Part shown: piece by piece, positions 24,840-36,116 of the stretch
Position numbering within the stretch: the first letter of the stretch is position 1
Layout: every line of letters starts with the position of its first letter
Source: Cordia subcordata
Lineage: Eukaryota > Streptophyta > Magnoliopsida > Boraginales > Cordiaceae
NCBI GenBank assembly: GCA_028554755.1
Contig: JAPTOF010000003.1
Coordinates: forward strand, 22,566,501-22,630,500
Length of the DNA stretch: 64,000 nt
Direction of reading: 5' to 3'
Position numbers and translations under genes: made by a program
Notes under the pieces: generated by a model
The model's database searches: none
What the model was told of the DNA's origin: nothing
What the model saw: the letters and a program-made list of their open reading frames with translations, nothing else

Positions 24840-26691
24840 TGTGGGAGGCAAATAAACCATGAGGAAAGAGGGGGGAAGGTGAATTAAGTTTATAACTAAT
24901 TTTAGCAACAAGCAAAGATGGTCACTTAAGTAAATAATCAAACACATAATGAGCAATATAGCAAATAAGCTAGAGAGCAAGAAAAAGAAAAGAGCAAAAC
25001 TAATTTTCAGGTGGTTCGGTCTTGACCACATCTACCGTCTAAGGATTCACCCCTAGGACTTCAATCAACTCTATTAAAATGCTTCTTCAAAAGTTGGTGA
25101 AGCACAAACCAACGATATATCTTTTTAAAGCCTTCTTCAAAGAACCTTAGTGGGTATCTCACTAAGGATCTTCCCACACTCTCTCTTTCTATATATGAAT
25201 CTCACAAATAATCCTTAGCTCAAGAGAATGTACACACAATAACTGAAGAATTGGAAAAACTTTAGGTTTACAACTCTATGAAGAAAATATGGCAAAAATA
25301 AGCTCTTGTTTGCTCAAAGATCTAACAACTTATAGCTCAATAATGATGATTTTCGAGCTCAAAAAATGTTTAAAAGTGAATAATAAGCTTAGAAATGCTC
25401 TGCAAAATTTTTCAGGTGAAGATCAATAAATGGGGTGAAAAAGGGTTTAAACAGGAAGTCCAGATGTACTGTTAAAGGTTAAAAATATTTTAAAATCTGG
25501 TCGATGCTGGTAGAGGATCTGGTCGACCAGTTAGGGTGACCGGTACTTCTAGAGCACTCTGCCTTTGTCGGTAGCCTCAACTGATCGACCGGTAAAGGTG
25601 ACCGGCAAGGCCAGAGAGTGTTTCTGGTAGATCCCCTGATTCTATGGTTATCGGTAGCCCTCCTAGACCAGTCGGTTGACCAACTAAGGGGACTAGTTGA
25701 TCCAAAAAGCACCTATTTCTAGTTGCAAACATGTTTTACAAACTCTTTTGAAGACCAAGTGTGTTTGGCAAGATAAAGTCACTTTAAAGAGAGTTGAAAT
25801 AAGCACTATTAAGAACAAGAACATATTATGTAAGTGTCTCGAAGATTTTAAGGAAAAAAGAAAAGTCAGAAACACTTCAAAGACATTTTTCACCCTTTAA
25901 AAACAAGAATGAAAAACACTAATGCAAAGAATAGTTCAAGTTTGAGAACTATAAGATGTTTGCTAAGGCTAAACACAAAAAAGCAATAGCCGTACCCTTT
26001 CTGTCACATCGTCTCCTCTTTATAACTCCTTTGCTATTTTATGAACGATCTTGAACTCTTCGTGCCATCCAATCTTGCATGAACTTCAAGCCATGATGGA
26101 TGTTGACAAAGCAAGCACTTCCGGCTTCAAATGAACTCCCTTGCCAATCAACTTAAGCAACAATCTCACAAAGGATATTAGTATTTTAAAGCATTCAATT
26201 CAATCAAATATATTCTCAATTATGATTTGCATCATCAAAACGCAAGATAATATCACTCTAAAGCTAAAAATCTCCCCTTTTTTGATGATGACAAATTACC
26301 ACAAACTTTTAGAGTCCAAAAATTTGACTCCCCCTCTAACAATGCATATATATGACAAATATGTTAGTGTCTTTCATCAGGCATGTGACTCCCCCTTGGT
26401 TAAGCAACATATAAGTAACACAATATAGCTTACTAGGCATATAAGCCATACCCAAAAACGTATTATAACACAAGTATTGACAACTATAGCAAGTATAAGC
26501 ATGAGCATAAGCCAAAAAAACGTATTATAACACAAGCATAGATAAGTATAGCAAGTATAAGCATAAGCAATGCTAGCATGAGCACTTTCTCCCCCTTTGA
26601 CATCATCAAAACCAAAACAAGCACAAGAGAGATGCAAAATATGATCCAAAGTAGCTAGTGATAGATAAAGATAGACAAGATAATGAGTCCA
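24840..26691 (-). repeat. 5' LTR of the SIRE-type element
   Basis: Full-length LTR of 1852 bp starting (on +) TGTGGGAGGCAAATAAAC and ending GATAATGAGTCCA. It shows direct similarity to 15504-16876. The ORFs within it are shared with the other LTR and are not protein genes. Confidence 0.85.
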
Positions 26692-27033
26692 TTAGTCCCT
26701 ACAATTAAATATTTAACCAAAAATGATTAAAATAACTTTAATTATAACAATTATTAAATAAAATGATTGAGGTCTGTCATTGTATTAGTCAAGTAAATGC
26801 CTATATTTATGACTGGTTTCTAAATGTGATGGTATTATGTTTATATGATATTTAGTTAAAAAAATATAAAAAGGCATAATTCACATTCATAGATATTTAG
26901 AAAAAAATAAAAAAAAATGTATAGGAAAGTTTTCTATACCCATGCAAAGCATAGGGTACGAAAGGACTAGTTAATGTAATAACCAACATAAAATTAAAAA
27001 ATTTGCATAATATGCCGGCTTATTTTGACCACA

Positions 27034-27051
27034 ATATATATATATATATAT

Positions 27052-27087
<36 letters not shown>
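27034..27087. repeat. (AT)n microsatellite
   Basis: AT run with one GA interruption in intron 5, about 60 bases before exon 6. Confidence 0.9.
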
Positions 27088-27090
<3 letters not shown>

Positions 27091-27149
27091 TCCCTTATGT
27101 TCAAGCATTAAAAATATGCTGTTGTTGATCAAATTAATTCCATGTTTAG

Positions 27150-27892
27150 AGCTTTGTACAACAACTGGTTTAATGGCACAATTCCTCCTCAACTCGGTGA
27201 ACTACCATACCTTGATACTTTGTGAGTATTTCCATGTCTAATCTAATTATATACATATATAAGCCTGCTATGAGGAGGCTAAAAATGATTTTGTAAATAT
27301 ATAAATTATCTACGCAGGTGGTTGGACAATAATCTACTTTCAGGCGAGATCCCAAAAGAACTTGGAAAACTCAAAAGCCTCCGATCCTTGTATCAGCTCG
27401 CCTATTTATTCTTTTAACTTATTGTTTCATGTTTATTAATATAATCACTATTTTAATGTAAGCCTTAGAAGTATTTTGTGCGTTGCCTAACAAACCTGCC
27501 AATGTAGGACTTTATATGATAATAAGCTTGAAGGTCGGCTTCCAGATGATCTTGGAAACCTTTCTAATCTTGAGGAGTTGTAAGTATATATATAATTCAT
27601 GTGTGTCGAAGCAATTGAAAAGTTTAAAACCAAATTCTTCTTTCAATTGGTGGTCAGGTTTCGCCGAGTGTACCGGTGATCGGAATCCGCTAGTTGAATT
27701 TTCCTTGTTGTAAAATATAATTAATTGAAAACAAGATATTCCATCCATGGCAGTGTTAATCATGAAATGTATTAACAATTGATGTCTGTAGGTTTCTGAT
27801 GAACAATAGATTTAGTGGCATATTGCCTTCAAGGTTCAAAGAATTGAAGAAATTGCGGGATTTCTGAGTATATACATAAATATATACATGCA

Positions 27893-27958
<66 letters not shown>

Positions 27959-28336
27959 GCATACTTACATACGTATATATCTACTTACAACTTCATTGTT
28001 AAGAGTGAGAATTATATTTAAAAATTAAATTTGTAGATTGAGAAATTATTCTTTTCCGTCTTGTAGTTTTGTCCAAGGAAGTAACTTGTTAGGGAAATTT
28101 CCAGCAGAATTACTATTTAACTGGCAGCAACTTCAATATATGTGAGCCTCTTATGATTCATCTTTATTATTTGGCTAGCTTTGTCATTGGGGTAGCTTGT
28201 AATTCAAGTTATGATTTTGTTTAATTTATCAATGATCATTAAATTAATTCAAAGATCTTTACAGGTGGTTAGTGGGAAACTATTTTAAAGGGCCTTTTCC
28301 TAAAGTATTTCCATCTGTGAAAGATCTAAAAATGTT
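27150..28336 (+). pseudogene. Exons 6-11: run of six LRR exons
   Basis: Exons 27150-27221, 27318-27389, 27508-27579, 27792-27863, 28067-28141 and 28265-28336 are five of 72 nt and one of 75 nt, each an LRR with the LxxLxLxxNxLxGxIP pattern (e.g. LYDNKLEGRLPDDLGNL). All acceptors are AG. Donors are GT except after exon 9, where 27864-27865 reads CT in an otherwise donor-like context (tt|ctgagt); reading through gives an immediate TGA. Introns here are short (96-440 bp), in contrast to the TE-filled introns on both sides. Confidence 0.8.
27894..27952. repeat. (ACAT)n(AT)n compound microsatellite
   Basis: ACAT tetranucleotide units followed by an AT run in intron 9, shortly after the defective exon 9 donor. 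Confidence 0.9.
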
Positions 28337-29614
28337 GTAAGTTTCTTTTGTCCTTGCTGAATGCGATATAAAGCGTTGTCATAATATATTTATATGTTAT
28401 TACATATTTTAAGTAAATGAATAATACATTTAAAATAGTCACTAGCTAATATTAATAATTATAACATCTTTTACATTAATCAAAATTTAAAAATATACCC
28501 TTTGTCAGTCTTTGTGCCTACATAAAAATGCATAAAACCTATGTTAATAATATGATTAGACATTGTATGATTATAAATTTTATTAAAGATTATCTATTAT
28601 GTTACTTGATTACACTTAAATAGATTTGAGTTAAACAAAGATTTGAGTTTGACTAACATATTCAAATATCTAAGCCATTTAAATATCCAAGTTACAATTT
28701 CCCAATTTTTCATGACATTCTAATCCAATAATAACTAATATTTAATTATCTTTTAAGTTTTATTAGCCTACTTTATTTGTATTCTTTATTTTAGTTTCAC
28801 TAGTTCTATTCTTTTTGTCAACTTGACTTTCATCTGTTCTTTTCTTTTCTTTCTTCTTGTCTTATTGTCTTGCTTTTACTTCTTTCGTTAATTTCAAATT
28901 TAAATTTTATCTCCTCTATCTTTTTATCTCGAAAAAGAAAAATAATAATACAAGAGTTAACCAAATTAGTTTACGTGGTTTAGTTATAACTATGCAGAGT
29001 CTTTATACGATGCACCTCCCCAATTGTGCACCACATACGCACTATACACCTCTCACAATGCAAACAATATATGTACAAGCATAAATATATATAAGAAAAG
29101 TTTTATGCTTATAGGATGACTCTCATATTATATATTCACAATTTTTATACGTTATATTAAATTTCATACTTTTTAACAATTAAGACTTCTATTTATTCAC
29201 ATCTTTTAAACGATATGTCAATAAATTTAATTATGAACAATTTCTTTATTTTAAATTTAAAAGGTTAACGTCTTATAAATGCTCCCTAACAAATATTTAC
29301 CAATGTAAAATTTTATATTTCACGAGTTTAATTCCATATTTACAAATTAATCTAAAAAATACAATAACTCAAATAATCCTTCATATTTTTTATCAACAAA
29401 TTTTCTCTTTTCTTATCCATTTATATCTGAAGACAGTATGTTGGTTTGGTGAATTTCCTTCATTAATTGATAATCCTCTCTAACATCCATGTCAACTTGT
29501 GAAGAGCCTAAAAGAGCTTATCACAGACTTTTAGACAAAATGTTGCACTTAGCTGCTTGATGGAGATATTGAATTCTAACAAAACTATAAATCAATTGAA
29601 TTCAAGTTAGACAG
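28337..29614. other. Intron 11 sequence left of the Copia insertion
   Basis: AT-rich DNA without coding signal. Apparent ORFs (e.g. around 28857-29084) have low-complexity pyrimidine-rich content and no recognisable motif. Confidence 0.6.
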
Positions 29615-29919
29615 TGTTAGTAAATAAATTTGATTTAAGATTTAGATATGTTTTGGAGTCCTAATCATTTTAGAATTAGTTAATTGGTTATTTTCCTAGT
29701 CAAATTAGGATTGGTCTATTAGCTATTTTAATATGTAAAGAATTAGTTTAACCAAATCCTATTTAGTCTTGGATTTCTAGAACAACCTATATATAGAGGT
29801 AAGAGCTTTCAGTTTTAGATGCCTAAGTTAAGAGAAATAATAAAGTTTCATATATTCTCTCTATATTCAAAATAGCATTTTTCACTTTTTAACAAAGTGG
29901 TACCGAGAGCTAGGTAAAT

Positions 29920-30858
29920 ATGATGCCTAATGGGATGGTTCCGTTTCAATTCCCTTGCCTAACGAAGGATAATTATGATAATTGGGGAATTCGTCTAAAG
30001 GCCCTTCTTGGCTCTCAAGATGCTTAGGAGATTGTAAAAAAAAGCTGCACAGAACCGGACGAAGATGCAACCTTGAGTCAAGCTCAAAAGGACGCGTTGA
30101 CAAGATCTTGTAAGAAAGATCAACAAGCTCTTTCTATCATCTATTTATTTTTAGATGAAGCGATGTTTGAGAAGATCTCATGTGCCACTACCGCGAAGGA
30201 AGCATGAGAGATTCTCCAAAAATCCCAAAAGGGAGTAGACAAAGAGAAGAAAGTTCGTCTTCAAACTTTAAGAGGTGAGTTCAAATCTCTTCATATAAAT
30301 GACACTGAATCTATATTAGATTATATTTCGAGAGTTTTGGTGGTTTCCAATCAATTAAAAAGATGTGGAAAAGATTTGAAAGATATCCGTGTAGTAGAAA
30401 AAATCCTCTGTTCTTTGCATCCAAAATACAAATATATTATTGTAGCCATTGAAAAATCAAAGAATTTGAATACCATGTCCATTGATGAACTCATGGATTC
30501 ATTACAAGCCCATGAAGAAAGACATAAAAAAAAGGATAAGGAAGTCTTAGAAAAGGTTATTCAAAGTAATCTTACTTTGAAGAAAGAAGAAAGCTCTAAT
30601 AATAATGGAAGCCAAAAAGGACATGGACATGGACGTGGGCAAAGAGGGCGAGGACGTGGTGGAAGAGGAGGATTTAATCAATCCAATCAAAAAGAGAACA
30701 ATACACAAGGACTGAGCGTGAAAGAGGCAACAATTCAGAAAAGTATGATATCATCAATTCAATGTTACAATTGTTAGAAATTTGGGCACTGTTCTCATGA
30801 ATGCAGAAAAAAAATTCCAAAAGTTATGGCTGAGAAAGCAAATTACGCGAAGAAACAA
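29920..30858 (+). pseudogene. gag: Copia gag with zinc knuckle, several in-frame stops
   Basis: It starts MMPNGMVPFQFPCLTKDNYD and keeps one frame almost to the end, with stops TAG/TGA at only a few codons. Features are the UBN2-type core ([19 protein letters not shown]..), a Lys/Glu-rich linker, an RG-rich patch ([14 protein letters not shown], about 30630-30670) and a zinc knuckle CYNC-stop-KFGHCSHEC near 30762-30803, where the stop replaces the usual Gln. The stops fall mainly at positions that would be CAG or TGG. Confidence 0.75.
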
Positions 30859-30899
30859 TGAGAAAAGGAGATAACCTTATTGATGGTTTATCAAGGTGA

Positions 30900-33893
30900 A
30901 CCTAATGGAGAGGGGACTTTATGGTATTTTGATACAACAGCTAGCTGTCACATGTGTGAAAAAATAGAGTATGTTTGTAGAGCTAGATGAAACTATCAAG
31001 GATAATGTAAAATTTAGAGGTGGCTCTACGATCTCTATGGAAGGCAAAGGTAAGATTCTAATATGTTTGAAAGATGGAAGGCATCGTCTTATTTCTGAAG
31101 TTTATTATGTGCCAAAGTTAACAAGTAATATTTTGAGTCTTGGCCAACTTCTTGAGAAAAATTACACAATTTTATTGAAAGATAAACATCGTGTAATAAG
31201 GGATGAAAATAGTGTTTTGATAACAAAAGTGCAATGACAAGGAAATAGATTGTTTGTACTAAATATTCAGAATGATATAGCACAATGTTTTAAAGCTTGT
31301 GTATTTCTTGGCTTTGGCATTTGAAATTTGGGCACATAAATTTTAAAAATTTGTTTTTATGTCAAAAAATAATATGGTGAGTGGATTGCCTCTCATCAAT
31401 TATCCAAAGCAAATCTATGAAGGTTGTCTTCTTGGAAAACAAGCTAGAAAAAGTTTTCCATAGGAGGCTACATCAAAAGCACCACTTGAACTTGTCCATA
31501 CCAATATTTGTGAGCCTATAAATCTAAGTTCTAATGGTAAAAATAAGTACTTTCTTCTTTTCATTGATGATTATAGCTATAAAACTTGGGTCTATTTTTT
31601 AAAAGAAAAATCTGAAGCATTTGAGAAATTCAAGATATTTAAGGCTCTTGTTAAAAAGAAAAGTAGCCACAATATAAAAGCTTTGAGATCTGATAAAGGC
31701 AGAGAATTTACGTCAAAAGAATTTGAAAGGTTTTGTGAAGATCATAGTATTCGATATCCTTTGGCAGTTCCTCAATCGCCTCAATAGAATGGTGTTGCTA
31801 AGCGAAAAAATAGAGCGATTCTTGAGATGACATGAAGCATGTTGAAGATCAAAGGAATGTTGAAAGAATTTCGGGTTGAAACTGTTGATTGTGTTGTGTA
31901 TCTCTTGAATCGTTTTGCTATAAAGAGTCTCTCTAACAAGACACCATTGGAAGCTTGGTACAAAAGAAGTCTGGCATTATGCTATTACGAGTTTTTGGAT
32001 GCATAACATATGCTAATGTTCCAGATCAAGTTCGATCTAAGCTAGCTTGATGACAAAAGTCAAAAATTAATTTTTATTGGCTACAACAAACACTCCGAAG
32101 GTTACAAGTTCTACAATGCTATTAGTGGAAGGATTATTGTTAGCAAAGATGTTCAATTTGATGAAGAAGTAGAATGGGACTGGGGCACTAATGAGAGAAA
32201 AGAAGATAAACTGTTACCTCGATAAGAGCAAAAAGTAGAAGCAAATAGGGATTCTATCTCTCCAATTCCTACTCCAACTTCAAGTGCAATTCTAACTTCA
32301 ACTCTAACTCCATCTCCAACTATAGGTCAAGGAAACTCCTCTGTAACAAGTTCAAGTCCTGAAGAAAGAGCTCCTTGCTGTAGAAGCTTGAGTGAAATTT
32401 ATGAGATAACTAAAAATTTAAATGATGAACTAACTCTCTTTTATCTCTATGCTGATTGTGAGCTAATAACATTTGAGGAAGCTGATAAGAGCGAAAGATC
32501 GAGAGGAGCTATGGATGAAGAGATCAATGCGATCAAGAAGAATGATACTTGGGAGCTTGCAACTTTACCTGAAGGACACAAAGCCATTGGAATAACGTGG
32601 GTCTATAAAATTAAAAGGAATGCAAAAAGTGAAGTGGAAAGATATAAGGCAAGACTGGTTTGCAAAAGGCTATAGCCAAAGAGCTGGCAATGTCTATGAG
32701 GTGTTTGCTCCTGTTGCTCAATTAAAAACTACAAGATTTATTTTATCTTTGACAGCTCAATATAGATGGAAAATTCATCAATTAGATATGAAATCTGTAT
32801 TCCTAAATGATTTTTTGAATGAAGTGGTTTATATTGAACAACTATTGGGTTATATAGAGAAAGAATCTAAGAACAAAGTTTCAAAGCTGAACAAAGCCCT
32901 CTATGGCTTAAAACAAGCTCCAATATCTTGTTATAGCAAAATTGATAAATACTTCCGTCATAATAATTTCTCTGAGTATTCACATGAGCATGATCTTTAC
33001 ACTAAGTGTGAAAATGGAGATATATTGATAGTTTGCTTGTATATGGATGATTTGATTTTCACTAGCAATAATCCAAGCTTATTTGAAGAGCTCAAAAGGA
33101 CAATGTCAAAAGAGTTCAAGATGACTAATATAGGACTTATGTCCTATTATCTTGGAATCGAAGTGAAGCAAATGGATGAAGGAATATTTATTTCTCAAGG
33201 AGGTTATGCAAAAGAGATCCTGAAGAACTTTAATATGGAAAATTGCCAGCATGTAAATACTCCAATCGAATATAGAATGCAATTGTCAGGAGATGATGCA
33301 GAAGAATGAGTAGATTCAACACTATTCAAGAGTCTAGTTGGAAGCCTAAGATACTTGACATGCACAAGAACATATATTCTTTTTGCTATAAGACTTGTAA
33401 GTCGCTTTATGGAGGCTCCTACTAAGATATATCTCAAGACTGCCAAGAGAATACTTCGCTACATCAAAAAGACTCTTGATTATGGACTTCTATAGTCCCA
33501 AAGCCATAAATTCAAGCTGGTAAGGTATAGTGAGAGCGATTGGGATGGTGATACCACTAGATTTCTTTTTTGTAAGGAAGATACTGGAGTCACTTGAAGT
33601 TCCAAAACCATTGTCACACTCTCAATATGTGAAGTTGAGTATGTGGCTGCCACCTCATGTGTTTGTCATGTATTGTGGTTAAGAAATTTGATGAAAGAGC
33701 TTAATACGTCTCAAGAAGAGCCTGTGGAGATATATGTTGACAACAAGTCTACAATTGCCTTGGTGAAAAATTCAGTCTTTTATGAAAGAAACAAGCACAT
33801 TGATACACGTTACCACTTTATTCAAGAATGTGTCGCAAGAAAGGAAGTGAAGATAGAGCACGTGAAGTCTCAAGAAAATATTGCCGACATCTA
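30900..33893 (+). pseudogene. pol: Copia pol remnant (PR-INT-RT-RH)
   Basis: The protease active-site region is degraded (YFDTTASCHM, near 30927). GAG-pre-integrase follows, then the integrase core (FIDDYSYKTWVYFLKEKSE around 31565, PQ-stop-NGVAKRKN near 31780), RT (32388-33309 in two frames, with [13 protein letters not shown] and the YMDDLIF catalytic box near 33040) and RNase H (33643-33894, VDNKSTIALVKN, KHIDTRYHFIQE). A frameshift at about 32640-32675 and a one-base loss at about 33890 break the frame. Confidence 0.75.
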
Positions 33894-34252
33894 ACCAAGC
33901 CCACCAAGAGTGACGTGTTCATCAAGCTGAGAGCTTTGCTTGGAGTAACTAGAATCAAATCAAGTTTAAGGGGATATTAGTAAATAAACTTGATTTAAAT
34001 TTTGGATATGTTTACGAGCCCTAATTATATTAGGATTATTTTATTAGTTATTTTCCTAGTCAAATTAGGATTGATTTATCAGCTATTTTAACATGTAAAG
34101 GATTGGTTTAACCAAATCCTATTTAGTTTTACATATCTAGAATAGCCTATATATAAAGGTGAAAACTTTTAATTGTCGATGTCCAAGTTAAGAGAAATAA
34201 TAAAGTTTCATATATTCTCGATATTCAAAATAGATTCTTTCATTGTTTAAAA

Positions 34253-34389
34253 GACGGTGTCTCCAAACACTATGGAAATAAAATTACCATAAAGATTAAA
34301 GTAGCTTGCAAATCAACGTAGTTACATAAGATTTGATTTGACTTGAAATTTAAATGTTCCTCTCTAAATTCTTTCTCCACCATTCGCAG
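34253..34389. other. Intron 11 sequence right of the Copia insertion
   Basis: Short AT-rich stretch leading to the exon 12 acceptor (TTCGCAG). No other feature is seen. Confidence 0.5.
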
Positions 34390-36013
34390 GGTAGTTACTG
34401 ACTTACTCGGAGGAGAAAATGGATTTCAGATCCCAGACCTCTCACAGTTGATCGCTTTAACACATCTGTAAGCTTTGAGTCGTGAATTCAAGCTGTGTAT
34501 AGTATTAGCTAAGGAGTAGCTTGAGATATTAAGGCTATTCCGCTGGGAATAATGTCTCGGGTTCAAATTTTAAGTGAGATACGGGTTGGGTTGGGGTTAA
34601 AAAAAAAAAGGAATTCAAAACCATCTGTATGTATAATTTGGGTGATATTGCTGAAAGTAATTTTCTTGGCTTTTCTATTTTTGGGGTTTCAGGACGTTGA
34701 GGAATTGTTCACTAACTGGTCCGATTCCCATTTTTATATGGCAGCTACGGAAATTACAATATTTGTAAGATCAATTAAACTACGAGAAAGATTCAAAAAA
34801 AAATCCCACAGTTATATCAATAAAGTTAGCTAAGGAACATGATTCTATTTATATTTTCCATCAGCCATGCATATTTCGACTTTAATTTGCACCTTTCATT
34901 TTGTAATTCATGCCATCAGGGACTTGAGCTTCAACCAATTGACCGGTGGAATTCCACCTTCCATTAGCCAGCATTCTCTAGACTCTATGTAAGTATGTAT
35001 ATATATATGACTTGACCTTTATCTCAATTTTGTAATATATATGGTTCAAGGTAGGAGAAAAATGTTTTGCTTTGCCTTGTTTCCTTGTCACCTAAGCCAG
35101 CATGAGAATGAATTTACTCGCAATGTAAATCTTCTCCTAGTGATTTGTTTAGTTAACTGATTACTCTCTTGTAATTTGTGTCCTTAGCTAATTACTTCCT
35201 CTATTTTAAAATGTAAGTACAACGTTTATTACGTAACCAGTTATTTACTAAAGTTATTAAGTACTTTTTCATTTGTTGCTCATTGTTTCAGTTTTCTCAG
35301 AAGCAACAAGCTTAACCAATCACTACCACGTTGGCTGATACACAAGAATATTTCATATGTGTAAGTGTATACTTGTTAATTTAGAAAAGTTTAAAGGCAT
35401 TTGATTGGGTGTGATCTTGAGCATATGAAACCTCTAACGTACAAATGTGCCTATGAAGTTCAATGTGGCAAAATAGAAAGGGGGTAAAAACATATTGCTT
35501 TCTAGATCAGCCTTTTGTGTTCAATTTGTAACAGCTTAATTATCCCAGCAAAGCTTAGCCTTTAGATGTCTTTCTGTGATTTTCAATCATTTTCTGGTCT
35601 TCATTTGGCCAACTTAGAATTTATCCAGATCAACCTTTCTTATCCTCGCAGTTGTTTTCATACATATTTTGCTGTTAGTTGATCAATATGTATGTATGTT
35701 TCTTTTTCTCACTGAACGCAGTTCTGCTGAAATTTTCTTGAGCTGACAGGCACGTCACTTGGTTCTGTGATAACTAATGTGATCTAAAACTACCAACAAA
35801 ACAACGAAAATGAATCGTTACTGGAACATAGTTGGGTTGATTAACTCTGTTTTTATGATCCAAAAAACCGTTCCTATAATTATTGATATAGAATTTCATT
35901 TTTCACAGAATTCCCCTACTCTTCTCTAACACTTGCATTACACATTGTAGGGATATTTCAGAAAATTTCTTCACAAACGAAAGCATACCAACCGGAAACC
36001 TATCTCAAAACCT
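34390..36013 (+). pseudogene. Exons 12-16: LRR units leading to the malectin domain
   Basis: Exons 34390-34467, 34693-34764, 34920-34988, 35292-35360 and 35951-36013 carry intact AG/GT sites and phase-2 junctions. Recognisable family motifs are TLRNCSLTGPIP in exon 13 and DLSFNQLTGGIPPS in exon 14, both characteristic of the last LRRs of LRR-VIII-2 receptors. Exon 16 ends in GNLSQNL, which in relatives precedes a Cys-containing linker to malectin. Confidence 0.8.
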
Positions 36014-36116
36014 GTAAGCAAGCTCACGATCACTTCTTATTTTCCTTTACTTGTGTGGTATAGTTTTTATATCTCCGGATAATTTCTCTCTTTTTTTCTA
36101 TCATATGTTAACCTAG

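Larger units (their letters stand above)
15504..26691 (-). mobile_element. SIRE-type LTR/Copia retrotransposon with env-like ORF, in intron 5
   Basis: Direct LTRs lie at 15504-16876 (3' LTR, shortened) and 24840-26691 (5' LTR, 1852 bp). On the minus strand both start TG(G)ACTCATTATC and end CCTCYCACA. A primer site like TAGTATCCAGAGC (initiator tRNA-Met, about 24825-24838) adjoins the 5' LTR. The internal order is gag (24784 downward), protease/GAG-pre-integrase, integrase, RT, RNase H and then an extra ORF at 17106-18159, the layout of SIRE/Maximus copia elements. I could not find a clean target duplication (ATATA left, TTAGT right). A hAT-like element (22979-24087) and a SINE (20551-20781) are inserted inside. 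Confidence 0.85.
29615..34252 (+). mobile_element. LTR/Copia retrotransposon in intron 11 (complete, decayed)
   Basis: LTRs lie at 29615-29894 and 33975-34252. A primer-binding site TGGTACCGAGAGC (initiator-Met type) starts at 29898, and a purine tract AAGGGGA ends at 33974. The candidate duplication is GACAG (29610-29614) versus GACGG (34253-34257), one mismatch. Gag, protease, integrase, RT and RNase H follow in copia order on the + strand. The LTRs differ by many substitutions and the 3' LTR begins TA instead of TG, so this is an old insertion. Confidence 0.9.

Noticed and set aside
25479..25712. 77-codon minus-strand frame with Arg/Ser/Thr repeats
   Set aside because: Read from the CCGGT/GACCGG patch of the SIRE LTR; a similar frame is not kept in the other LTR.
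24840..26691. Candidate CRISPR-like or satellite array in repeats of the LTRs
   Set aside because: The repeats are two LTR copies and short motifs, without regular spacing or unique spacers; the window is from a plant nuclear genome.
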